Shown here: positions 17,127-25,816 of the stretch, piece after piece
How positions within the stretch are numbered: the first letter of the stretch is position 1
How the letters are laid out: each line of letters opens with the position of its first letter
Source of the DNA: Sulfuricurvum sp.
GTDB lineage: Bacteria; Campylobacterota; Campylobacteria; Campylobacterales; Sulfurimonadaceae
Direction: 5' to 3'
Assembly: GCF_028688295.1 (NCBI RefSeq)
Contig: NZ_JAQTYM010000020.1
Location: 1-35,194, forward strand
Length of the DNA: 35,194 nucleotides
Notes under the pieces: generated by a model
Told to the model about the DNA's origin: nothing
The model's database searches: none
What the model saw: the letters and a program-made list of their open reading frames with translations, nothing else
Position numbers and translations under genes: made by a program

Positions 17127-17174
17127 TCTCTACAATGGTTAAAGATTAATCAATATACCGTACTATAAACTCGA

Positions 17175-17180
17175 TACAAT
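17175..17180 (+). promoter_or_regulatory. Candidate -10 box for the Entner-Doudoroff operon
   Basis: TACAAT lies 29 bases before the zwf ATG, giving a start site near 17187 and a leader of about 23 bases with a weak SD (AAAGAG). TATAAA at 17164-17169 is an alternative. The palindrome GATTAATC (17144-17151) would lie next to the -35 region. Prediction only. Confidence 0.4.
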
Positions 17181-17209
17181 GGCGATAAGAAAACACTAAA
17201 AGAGTATTT

Positions 17210-18673
17210 ATGAGCGAACTATCAAATCTATGTGATGTGATTATATTCGGCGGACACGGCGATCTTGCGTTTCGTAAGCTAATGCCGGCGTTATACCATC
17301 TCTGTAATGACGGCTATCTAAACCACAGCAGTCGTATCCTCTCGACAACAAGAGCCTCAATAACTCAAGAAGAACACATTGCCCTAGTAAAAGTAAAACT
17401 CCAAGAGTTTTTGGCTCTCGGGCAGTTTGATGAAACAAAATTTGAGACCTTTAAAGAACGTCTCCAAGTGGTCACTCTCGATTTAGGTAAAGAAGAGAGC
17501 TATAGTGAACTCAATACCCTGCTAGGTGAGCATCCCGATCGCGATCGGATCAGCTATCTCTCTACCTCACCCGATTTTTTCGGTGCTATCTGCAAAGCAT
17601 TGAGTGGTTGGAATCTCATCACCCCTCAAAGCCGTGTTGTTTTGGAAAAACCGATTGGACGCGATTTGGACTCCTCTCGGGCGATCAATGTCGAAGTGTT
17701 GAAATATTTCGAAGAATCACAGGTTTATCGTATCGATCACTATTTGGGTAAAGATACCGTCCAAAATATTATGGCGTTACGTTTTTCCAACCGTATTTTT
17801 ATGCCGCTATGGGATGCGAGTAATATCGATCATGTCCAAATCACCGTTGCTGAAGCGGTAGGAGTTGAGGGGAGATGGGGATATTATGATGATTACGGCG
17901 CAATGCGAGATATGATCCAAAACCACCTTATGCAGCTATTATGCCTTATCGCTATGGAGCCTCCATGTTCGCTCGAAGCGGACAGTGTGAGGGATGAAAA
18001 GGTAAAAGTACTCCGATCACTCCGTCCGATGAGTGCTGCGGATATTCAGCTCAAAACCGTACGTGCCCAATACACCAAAGGTTCCAGCAACGGTGAAATC
18101 GTCCCTGGATATAAAGAGGGAGAGGGTGTAGAGCACAGCAATACCGAAACCTATGCGGCGATTCGTGTCGATATCGATAACTGGCGCTGGAACGGCGTAC
18201 CCTTTTATCTTCGAAGCGGTAAACGGATGCGAAGCCGAAATTCGGAAATCGTTATCCATTTCAAATCGATCCCCTACTCTATTTTTGCCAATAAAGGGAG
18301 CTGTATTTCCGAAAACAAACTGGTTATCTCACTACAGCCTAAAGAGAGTATCGAGCTAAAACTCATGAACAAAATTCCTGGTCTTAGCGAGCAAATGCGA
18401 TTGCAACAGGTCGATTTAGAACTCAATTCTCCGATGAATGAAGAGCGCAAACCTGAGGCGTATGAGCGATTAATGCTCGATGTTATCCGCAGTAATCCAA
18501 CCCTCTTTATGCGACTCGATGAGGTCGAAGCGGCGTGGAAATGGGCCGATATCATTTTACAAGGGTGGCATGAGAACATCATCCCGATGAAAAGCTATCA
18601 AGCAGGAACCGATGGCCCTACGGCTGCGGTTGAATTGATCGCACGCGATAGCAGAAGCTGGCATGATGAGTAA
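17210..18673 (+). CDS. zwf: Glucose-6-phosphate 1-dehydrogenase
   Basis: Oxidises glucose-6-phosphate to 6-phosphogluconolactone with NAD(P), the entry step to the Entner-Doudoroff route. The 487 residues match the usual family length. The dinucleotide-binding motif reads FGGHGDLAFRKLMPALYHL near residues 13-31 (the family GxxGDLxxRK). The substrate-site motif RIDHYLGK is near residue 177. LEKPIGRDL and PFYLRSGKRM are also present. First gene of a tight plus-strand operon; the next gene overlaps its 3' end by 11 or 8 bases. The product is cytoplasmic, and cofactor choice cannot be settled by eye. ATG start with a weak upstream SD. Confidence 0.98.
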   Translation: MSELSNLCDVIIFGGHGDLAFRKLMPALYHLCNDGYLNHSSRILSTTRASITQEEHIALVKVKLQEFLALGQFDETKFETFKERLQVVTLDLGKEESYSELNTLLGEHPDRDRISYLSTSPDFFGAICKALSGWNLITPQSRVVLEKPIGRDLDSSRAINVEVLKYFEESQVYRIDHYLGKDTVQNIMALRFSNRIFMPLWDASNIDHVQITVAEAVGVEGRWGYYDDYGAMRDMIQNHLMQLLCLIAMEPPCSLEADSVRDEKVKVLRSLRPMSAADIQLKTVRAQYTKGSSNGEIVPGYKEGEGVEHSNTETYAAIRVDIDNWRWNGVPFYLRSGKRMRSRNSEIVIHFKSIPYSIFANKGSCISENKLVISLQPKESIELKLMNKIPGLSEQMRLQQVDLELNSPMNEERKPEAYERLMLDVIRSNPTLFMRLDEVEAAWKWADIILQGWHENIIPMKSYQAGTDGPTAAVELIARDSRSWHDE

Positions 18674-19358
18674 TCTCCATCTTCACCGATTTGAGAGTGA
18701 TGATCTCCTAGCTGCATCTTTGGCTGATGCCATCGCTGAAAATCTACGAGATGCCCTCTCACAAAAAGGGACTGCATCACTGATCGTATCAGGGGGAAGC
18801 ACTCCCAAAAAACTCTTTCATGCCCTCAGTCAGATAGATATTGACTGGGAAAATGTCAAAATTGGCTTGTGTGATGAGCGCTGGGTCGGAGCAGACCATA
18901 TCGATAGCAATGAGAAACTGGTGCGAGAAAATCTCATGGTAGGGCATGCGTCCAAAGCCACTTTTATCGGGATGTTTATCGAGGGAGCTGAAGCAGACGA
19001 TGCCCAAAGCGCTTGTACTCAAAACATCAAAGCATCATTGTTCCCTTTTGATGTGATCGTTTTAGGGATGGGAGAGGATGCCCATACCGCCTCTCTCTTT
19101 CCCCATAATCCAAAACTCCAAGAGGCGTATGAGAGCCATGAGCTTTGTATTTCGATTGAGCCCTCTACGGCTCCACATTTAAGAATGAGTTTAACACGGA
19201 GTGCTATACTCTCTGCAAAGCATCTCTATCTCCATTTTCAAGGGGATAAAAAGGGTGAACTCTATCATCAAGCACTTGAGGGTAACGATACTTTTGAGAT
19301 GCCGATTCGCTCTATTCTCCATCAACCATACACACCTATAGAGGTATACACCGCATGA
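18663..19358 (+). CDS. pgl: 6-phosphogluconolactonase
   Basis: Hydrolyses 6-phosphogluconolactone to 6-phosphogluconate. The protein has 231 residues, of the bacterial DevB/Pgl type. The substrate-binding motif VSGGSTPKKL lies near residue 41, LCDERWV near 69, and the C-terminal GMGEDAHTASLFP motif near 135-148. It begins with two consecutive ATG codons (18663 and 18666), either of which may be used, and it overlaps zwf. Its last codon overlaps the edd start as ATGA. Position and motifs agree on the second step of the Entner-Doudoroff pathway. Confidence 0.96.
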   Translation: MMSNLHLHRFESDDLLAASLADAIAENLRDALSQKGTASLIVSGGSTPKKLFHALSQIDIDWENVKIGLCDERWVGADHIDSNEKLVRENLMVGHASKATFIGMFIEGAEADDAQSACTQNIKASLFPFDVIVLGMGEDAHTASLFPHNPKLQEAYESHELCISIEPSTAPHLRMSLTRSAILSAKHLYLHFQGDKKGELYHQALEGNDTFEMPIRSILHQPYTPIEVYTA

Positions 19359-21184
19359 ATCCGATCATCCAACGTGTCACGGAACAGATACGAGAACGTT
19401 CACTTCATACCAGAGCTCTTTACTTACAACGTCTAGGAAAGGCAAAAACACACGGTGTCAACCGTCAAAAGCTAGGTTGCAGTAACCTCGCCCATGCGAT
19501 GGCTCCTATGGACGATGCGGGAAAAACATCCCTCTCACAACTGCATAACCCTAACATCGCAATTGTCACCGCTTACAACGACATGCTCTCCGCACATGAG
19601 CCCTATAAACTCTACCCTAGCCTCATTAAACGTACCCTCGCCGACGCGGGAGCGACGTGCCAAGTCGCCGGTGGAGTTCCTGCCATGTGCGATGGAGTGA
19701 CGCAATCTCAGCCGGGAATGGAGCTGAGCCTCTTTAGCCGTGACAATATCGCAATGGGGACCGCTATCGCCCTCTCGCATAATGTTTATGACGGCGCTCT
19801 TTATCTTGGGATATGCGATAAAATCGTACCGGGTCTCGTGATCGGAGCACTAACTTTCGGTCATCTTCCGGCTGTATTTATACCAGCCGGACCGATGCCA
19901 TCAGGGATCAGCAACGCTGAAAAAGCCCACATTCGCCAAGAGTTTGCCAAAGGAAACATCACCGAAGATGCCCTCTTAAAAGCTGAAGCCGCATCGTATC
20001 ACAGCAGTGGAACCTGTACCTTTTACGGTACGGCAAACTCCAACCAAATGCTGTTAGAGATGATGGGACTTCAACTCCCGAACAGCTCTTTTGTCAACAC
20101 CAACACACCGCTACGTGAGGCTCTTACCGCTGAAGCGGCAAAGCGAATTTTAACCATGACAGAGATCAGCGGAGATTACAAACCCATCGGGGAGATGATC
20201 GATGAGCGCAGTTTCGTCAATGCGATCATCGGGCTTATGGCGACAGGAGGCTCTACCAACCATACCCTCCACCTCATCGCTATGGCAAAAGCCGCTGGGA
20301 TACATCTCACATGGGATGATTTCGATCAACTCTCAAAAGTTACCCCTTTGCTGTGCCGTATGTATCCTAACGGAAATGCCGATGTCAATGCGTTTAGAGA
20401 TGCGGGGGGTATGTCGGTCGTGATCCATCAGCTCCTCAATGCCGGGTTAGCGCATAATGATGTTGAGACAATTATGGGGCGTGGACTGGATCGCTATAGC
20501 GTTGAACCCACCCTTTCTGAATCTGGATTTGCGTTTATTTCAGGGCCTCACCTCTCACGTGATACCTCAGTGATTTCGAGCGCCGAAACACCATTTAGTC
20601 CTGAGGGGGGTCTTAAACTTCTCGTGGGTAATATCGGGCGAAGCGTTATTAAAACCTCCGCGCTCAAAGACAAAAATCTGATCATCGAAGCCGAAGCGAT
20701 CGTATTTGATTCCCAAGAAGCACTCCAAGAGGCATTTAAACGAGGAGAACTGGAGCGAGACTTTATCGCCGTTGTCCGTTTTCAGGGACCTCGTGCCAAC
20801 GGTATGCCGGAACTTCACGGCCTCATGCCTCCTCTGGGTGTTTTACAAGAGAGAGGGTTTAATGTTGCTATCATCACCGATGGACGTATGTCGGGGGCCT
20901 CAGGTAAAGTTGCCTCAGCCATCCACATGAGTCCTGAAGCCTCTCGCGGAGGGGTATTGGCAAAAATCAACAGCGGTGATAAAATTCGATTTGATGTTCA
21001 AAAAGGGGAAATTACCCTTTTGGTTGATCCAAAAATATTAGAGGAACGATCACGACATGTAGCTGATATGGAACATAACCGCTACGGATTTGGTCGGGAA
21101 CTCTTTAGTGCGATCCGATCTTCGGTCAAAAGCGCTGAAGAGGGAGCCGGAATTTTTGAGTCCATTGGAGAAGAGCGCGCATGA
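19355..21184 (+). CDS. edd: Phosphogluconate dehydratase
   Basis: Dehydrates 6-phosphogluconate to 2-keto-3-deoxy-6-phosphogluconate, the defining step of the Entner-Doudoroff route. The 609 residues match the IlvD/Edd family. Cysteines expected to hold the iron-sulfur cluster occur in the MCDGVTQSQPGME and GICDKIVPG regions, with the HSSGTCTFYGTANSNQM motif further on and TDGRMSGASGK near the C-terminus. The KLGCSNLAHAMAP N-terminal region is typical of Edd rather than dihydroxyacid dehydratase. It overlaps pgl and eda by four bases each (ATGA), so translation is probably coupled. Confidence 0.97.
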   Translation: MNPIIQRVTEQIRERSLHTRALYLQRLGKAKTHGVNRQKLGCSNLAHAMAPMDDAGKTSLSQLHNPNIAIVTAYNDMLSAHEPYKLYPSLIKRTLADAGATCQVAGGVPAMCDGVTQSQPGMELSLFSRDNIAMGTAIALSHNVYDGALYLGICDKIVPGLVIGALTFGHLPAVFIPAGPMPSGISNAEKAHIRQEFAKGNITEDALLKAEAASYHSSGTCTFYGTANSNQMLLEMMGLQLPNSSFVNTNTPLREALTAEAAKRILTMTEISGDYKPIGEMIDERSFVNAIIGLMATGGSTNHTLHLIAMAKAAGIHLTWDDFDQLSKVTPLLCRMYPNGNADVNAFRDAGGMSVVIHQLLNAGLAHNDVETIMGRGLDRYSVEPTLSESGFAFISGPHLSRDTSVISSAETPFSPEGGLKLLVGNIGRSVIKTSALKDKNLIIEAEAIVFDSQEALQEAFKRGELERDFIAVVRFQGPRANGMPELHGLMPPLGVLQERGFNVAIITDGRMSGASGKVASAIHMSPEASRGGVLAKINSGDKIRFDVQKGEITLLVDPKILEERSRHVADMEHNRYGFGRELFSAIRSSVKSAEEGAGIFESIGEERA

Positions 21185-21813
21185 ATAGTTATGATGTAAT
21201 GAATATCTCCCCTATCGTTCCGGTGATTGCCATCGACAATGCTGATGATGCATTGAGCCTCGCTGAAGCGTTGCTAGAGGGGGGAGTTGGCCTTATGGAG
21301 ATCACTCTTCGCACCGAAGCGGGATTGAGAGCGATCGAAATTATTGCCAAAGAGTATCCGCAGATGGCGGTGGGCGCGGGAACGGTAATCAACCGAGCAG
21401 GATTTAAAAGCGCAGTCGATCACGGTGCACAGTTTGTCTTTAGTCCGGGAATTAACCAAGAGATCATGGATGCCTCATCTGAACTTAATACCCCTCTAAT
21501 CCTCGGTGTCGCTACTGCATCTGAGGTGATGTTCGCTCTTAACAACGGATTTGAATACTGTAAACTCTTTCCGGCAACCGCCGTCGGAGGGGTCGATACA
21601 CTAAACGCTCTCTACGGTCCATTTCCGAGTATGCGTTTTTGTCCTACCGGAGGGATCAATTTTAACAATATCAACGACTTTTTAAAACTCCCCAATGTAC
21701 TGTGTGCGGGGGGAAGTTGGATCGTTCCTAAGCAATCCTTGCACGTGAAAGATTTTAAACATATTACACACCTTTGCAACGAAGCCATTGCTCACATACA
21801 TAATAATCGATAA
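21181..21813 (+). CDS. eda: KDPG/KHG aldolase
   Basis: Splits 2-keto-3-deoxy-6-phosphogluconate into pyruvate and glyceraldehyde-3-phosphate. The 210-residue class I aldolase has the family motifs: the Glu-containing LMEITLRT strand, GAGTV, and the Schiff-base lysine in YCKLFPATAVGG. PTGGIN and a phosphate-binding CAGGSW follow. GGAGAAGAG lies just before the ATG. It completes the Entner-Doudoroff set directly after edd. The next gene starts 12 bases later. Confidence 0.97.
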   Translation: MNSYDVMNISPIVPVIAIDNADDALSLAEALLEGGVGLMEITLRTEAGLRAIEIIAKEYPQMAVGAGTVINRAGFKSAVDHGAQFVFSPGINQEIMDASSELNTPLILGVATASEVMFALNNGFEYCKLFPATAVGGVDTLNALYGPFPSMRFCPTGGINFNNINDFLKLPNVLCAGGSWIVPKQSLHVKDFKHITHLCNEAIAHIHNNR

Positions 21814-21825
21814 AATAGGTCCCTA

Positions 21826-24813
21826 ATGCATTCAGAACAACTCAACGCTTTACTCGAAAAACACTACCTTTCAATTGATTCGATCATCCTCTCTCGCCAA
21901 GACGCTATCACAGGTCTTTTACCTGCGAGTACAGCGATAACCGCTCATGGTGATTATACCGATGCGTGGGTGAGAGATAATGTTTACAGTATCCTATCGG
22001 TTTGGGGACTCTCTCTCTCGTATCGCAAACACAACCCTGATGATGTACGCAGTTATACCCTCAGCCAAAGCGTCGTTAAACTGATGCGCGGTCTGTTAAT
22101 GGCGATGATGCGCCAATCCAATCGTGTAGAGACCTTCAAAACCACCCTTAATCCCACCGATGCTCTCCATGCCAAATATGGAACCTCTAGCGGTTTAGCG
22201 GTTGTCGGAGATGATGAATGGGGGCATTTACAGCTTGACGCGACCTCTTTGTACCTTTTAATGATGGCGCAAATGATTGCTTCAGGACTAAAGCTCATTT
22301 ACACCATGGATGAAGTCAATTTTGTTCAAAACCTCGTCCATTACATAAGCCACACCTATTGCACTGCCGATTACGGTATTTGGGAGAGAGGAAACAAGAT
22401 CAACCATGGGACGACTGAGATCAACTGCAGTTCAGTCGGTATGGCAAAAGCAGCGTTGGAAGCGATGAGCGGATTCAACCTTTTTGGAAATGTTGCGAGT
22501 CATGAGGGGATCATTCACGTTATCCCAAGCGACATTGCACGCTCACGCTTTACCCTGCACGGATTACTCCCGCGTGAATCAAACTCAAAAGAGACCGATG
22601 CCGCCTTGCTGAGTATTATAGGCTACCCCGCTTATGCCATCGAGGATGAATCACTCATCGACCGGACACGCCACAAAATCATCAAAAAACTAGCAGGGAA
22701 CTACGGATGCAAACGATTTTTACTCGATGGACATCAAAGCAGTATTGAAGACCCTTCACGTCTTCACTACGAACCCTCCGAATTACGTGAATTTGCCGAT
22801 ATAGAGTCCGAATGGCCCCTCTTTTTCACCTATCTTCTCTTAGATGCCCACATGCGTGAAGATGCTCAAGAGGTAGAAGTATGGCGAGAGAAACTCGAAC
22901 CCCTATTTGTAGATCACCATGGACAAAAACTCTTGCCTGAGCTCTACCTCGTCCCCAAAGAGCTGATCGATGCCGAAAAAGAGAATCCAAAAAGTCAACT
23001 GAGAATTCCCAATGAAAATATCCCTCTCGTTTGGGCGCAGAGCCTTTTTATCCTTAGTGACCTTATCCAAGATTCTCTCCTTCATCCTCACGATATCGAT
23101 CCGTTGTGTCGACGCGAACGGATCGCACTAAAGAGGACCGTACACCCACTCGTTACCCTGATCGCGGAAAATGAGACGGTCAAAGAAAAACTTCTCGATA
23201 ACGGAATCTACAGCGAAACCCTCGAAGAGTTGCACCCGATACAAGTGATGCACGCAACAGAGCTCTCTAAAATCCATACCCTTCTGGGGAGAAACACAAA
23301 ACTAGGACTAAGCGGCCGTCCGATGATGGCCGCTAGAACCATCACCACGGCACGTCTCCACCTCGTTGAGCAACAAGAAATTGTATTTCTTCCTTACTAT
23401 TTCAATCCAAAAGGGTTCTATTTCAATTATGACAATACCCTATTGGTGAAACGTTTTCGTTCATCATTGAAATTTCTCGCGACCCATTGGGATCAGAACG
23501 GTCAACCTCTCCTCCCGTTTCTTGTACGTGAAGATATGCTGAGCGATAACCAAAAAGAGGTTATTTTTCAACTCCTCTATGATTTGCAAAAAGAATCATG
23601 TAACGCGATAACGATTAAAACAGGATCATTAAAGCAGATTTTATCCAATGCCAGTATTGAGAGGATCGATAATATCCATGAAGCGCAGCTGCAAAACCTG
23701 AATCTTCATCACCTAGGTAAAGAAGATTTCGCCCATCCCTACTCCAATATTATCGAACACCATTATGAATCGGTAGCGCTCAAACAAGATTGGAATAATG
23801 TCCGTAGATTTGCGGAAGTTTTGGGCAAATATGATAATAAACTCGAAGATGCTCTGCTGGATATTATCATCCACCAAAAACGCCTTGCTATCGGAAGAGC
23901 TTACAGTGAAAAAGCGACTTTTTCAAATCCACTCAAAAATGCTACTATCGTAGAGATCATCAACGAATCGTGCGGAAACAATGCGGCTGAGGGGGTCTTA
24001 ACCCAAGAGATTATGATCTATTTGGGAGAACTGATTCAGGTAGAGCCAGAGCTCTTTACCAACATGCTCACCCTTCGTACCTGGTATTTTGTTCAGCTTC
24101 TCGTCGGTCAAATTATCCGAGAAAGAGAACTCTCTATTGCCGATGCGTACGAGCATCTGATTTCTCTTGCACCGCATGATATTTATGAGCGGATACATTC
24201 GATTTTGCGCTCTTTTTCCCTCGAAGTATCGCAACTAAACTCCCAAGAAAACCTCAATGCCTCAGGGGTGTCATTACTTAATGCTACGCCGCTCCAATCC
24301 CCTTTTAGCACCTCTTTGCACAACGATGATTGGCTAGAATGGCGAGTTTTAGAGGGAATGATCAGCAGAGTTTCTAACGATTTCTATAAAGACGTATGGC
24401 ATCTTTTGCGTCAATGTAACGGGCTGGTAATCGGGGACAAATACAGTTTACAAAGTCGTATTGGCTCAGAACTCACCCTAGATTCTACCGCAGGTGAACA
24501 GAGCTTTGCCCACCGCGTTGATGATCTTTTACAAAGTATCGAAGCACCTGAGTACCGACAGCTGAACATCGAAGTGATCAAATCCCTCTCGAAACTCTCC
24601 AAACAAATGCCCGATCTTCAGATCAAGAACGACTTGGTTCTGGATGTCCTCATCGGTCATGCGGTTCGTATCGGATGGAAACAACAACACCCTCATGAAG
24701 AAAATTATGATGATTCCCGTGGTGCTGCATGGGAAGCGATGTATACGTATCCTCCTGAAAAAACGGCTGAATTGTTTATTGAAGCCTTAATGTATTTATT
24801 ATCCCCACAATAA
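21826..24813 (+). CDS. Phosphorylase kinase alpha/beta-like (GH15-related) protein
   Basis: Protein of 995 residues homologous to the regulatory alpha/beta subunits of eukaryotic phosphorylase b kinase, which themselves contain a GH15 glucoamylase-like (alpha/alpha)6 barrel. Diagnostic strings are DYTDAWVRDN (43-52), DEWGHLQLDATSLYLL (130-145), IWERGNKINHG (185-195), SSVGMAKAALEAM (202-214) and PLVWAQSLFIL (400-410). The C-terminal half ends in a region (WKQQHP, WEAMYTYPPEK) resembling the kinase subunits' C-terminal domain. Glu187 in IWERG could be the GH15 general acid and Glu397 a possible base, so glucan hydrolysis is conceivable. It lies between eda and glk, where a glucose-releasing or glucan-sensing protein would make sense. 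There is no signal peptide and no kinase gamma-type catalytic gene nearby. Homology is clear; its function in bacteria is open. Confidence 0.85.
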   Translation: MHSEQLNALLEKHYLSIDSIILSRQDAITGLLPASTAITAHGDYTDAWVRDNVYSILSVWGLSLSYRKHNPDDVRSYTLSQSVVKLMRGLLMAMMRQSNRVETFKTTLNPTDALHAKYGTSSGLAVVGDDEWGHLQLDATSLYLLMMAQMIASGLKLIYTMDEVNFVQNLVHYISHTYCTADYGIWERGNKINHGTTEINCSSVGMAKAALEAMSGFNLFGNVASHEGIIHVIPSDIARSRFTLHGLLPRESNSKETDAALLSIIGYPAYAIEDESLIDRTRHKIIKKLAGNYGCKRFLLDGHQSSIEDPSRLHYEPSELREFADIESEWPLFFTYLLLDAHMREDAQEVEVWREKLEPLFVDHHGQKLLPELYLVPKELIDAEKENPKSQLRIPNENIPLVWAQSLFILSDLIQDSLLHPHDIDPLCRRERIALKRTVHPLVTLIAENETVKEKLLDNGIYSETLEELHPIQVMHATELSKIHTLLGRNTKLGLSGRPMMAARTITTARLHLVEQQEIVFLPYYFNPKGFYFNYDNTLLVKRFRSSLKFLATHWDQNGQPLLPFLVREDMLSDNQKEVIFQLLYDLQKESCNAITIKTGSLKQILSNASIERIDNIHEAQLQNLNLHHLGKEDFAHPYSNIIEHHYESVALKQDWNNVRRFAEVLGKYDNKLEDALLDIIIHQKRLAIGRAYSEKATFSNPLKNATIVEIINESCGNNAAEGVLTQEIMIYLGELIQVEPELFTNMLTLRTWYFVQLLVGQIIRERELSIADAYEHLISLAPHDIYERIHSILRSFSLEVSQLNSQENLNASGVSLLNATPLQSPFSTSLHNDDWLEWRVLEGMISRVSNDFYKDVWHLLRQCNGLVIGDKYSLQSRIGSELTLDSTAGEQSFAHRVDDLLQSIEAPEYRQLNIEVIKSLSKLSKQMPDLQIKNDLVLDVLIGHAVRIGWKQQHPHEENYDDSRGAAWEAMYTYPPEKTAELFIEALMYLLSPQ

Positions 24814-24823
24814 AGGTAGTGAC

Positions 24824-25804
24824 ATGATATTAGCAGGTGATATTGGCGGAACCAAAACTTCTTTGGCACTGTTTGAGATTCAGGAAAACGCTCTAGAGCT
24901 CTATGCACAATACCAATTTTCCAGTCAAGCATATACCAACTTTAGCGATATCATTCGCGAATTTATGCAGATGTTTCCAGATGCTTGTATTACCTCTTCC
25001 TCTTTTGGGATAGCAGGTCCGATTATCGATGAACGGTGCCAAACTACCAATCTTCCCTGGGATATCTCAGCTGTGAATCTGAGAGAACTTTTAGGGGTAG
25101 ATCAGGTCTACCTGCTCAATGATCTTGAAGCAACCGCTTACGGAATGCTCCATTTGGAAGATAGTGCATTTGTCGATTTGAATCCCGATGCAAAACCTGC
25201 AAGAGGCAATTGTGCCGTTATCGCTGCAGGAACGGGTTTGGGCGAAGCGATCCTCTATTTTGATGGCAAAAACTACCACCCTATCGCTTCTGAGGGGGGA
25301 CATTGTGATTTTGCACCGTTAACGCCTCAGCAAGATGCCCTTTTGCTGTGGCTTCGTCAACGTTTTCCTGAGCATGTTAGTCTAGAGCGAATATTATCCG
25401 GCCCAGGGGTCTCAACACTCTATGATTATTTGAGAGAAAGCGGCTTTGCCGCTGAATCGGATTTACTTAACAATATAGGTGAGAATGAGGACAAAAGTGC
25501 CCTTATCAGCAAAGCGGCATTCGAAGAGAACGATCCCCTCTGCGTCGAAACCTTACGTCTTTTTTCTGAAATTTATGGAGCAGAAGCAGGCAATCTTGCC
25601 CTAAAGTGTCTCTGTGTTGGCGGGGTGTATCTCGGCGGAGGAATCGCGCCGAAAATATTACCGTTTTTGCAAACCGATACTTTCTTTCGTGCGTTTATTT
25701 CAAAAGGACGCTTTGAACCTATGCTACGTCAGATCCCGATCAAAGTTTCACTTAATCCTGAAACTGCCCTTTTGGGAGCAGCCCATTTTTCTAATAAAAG
25801 CTAA
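24824..25804 (+). CDS. glk: Glucokinase
   Basis: Phosphorylates free glucose with ATP to glucose-6-phosphate. The 326 residues fit the bacterial Glk family (not ROK type). The N-terminal phosphate-binding motif GDIGGTKTSLALFE is at 5-18, the LLNDLEATAYG motif near 99-109, GTGLGEA near 136, and the glucose-binding SEGGHCDFAP near 154. AAAGG lies just before the ATG, ten bases after the phosphorylase-kinase-like gene. It ends the plus-strand operon and would feed glucose from glucan breakdown straight to zwf. The stop is only 12 bases from the stop of a convergent gene, with no visible terminator. Confidence 0.96.
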   Translation: MILAGDIGGTKTSLALFEIQENALELYAQYQFSSQAYTNFSDIIREFMQMFPDACITSSSFGIAGPIIDERCQTTNLPWDISAVNLRELLGVDQVYLLNDLEATAYGMLHLEDSAFVDLNPDAKPARGNCAVIAAGTGLGEAILYFDGKNYHPIASEGGHCDFAPLTPQQDALLLWLRQRFPEHVSLERILSGPGVSTLYDYLRESGFAAESDLLNNIGENEDKSALISKAAFEENDPLCVETLRLFSEIYGAEAGNLALKCLCVGGVYLGGGIAPKILPFLQTDTFFRAFISKGRFEPMLRQIPIKVSLNPETALLGAAHFSNKS

Positions 25805-25816
25805 CTGTGGCAAGAT

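Noticed and set aside
25805-25816. Possible bidirectional terminator between glk and the GGDEF-EAL gene
   Set aside because: No G+C stem followed by a T-tract is visible in the 12-base gap or the flanking ends.
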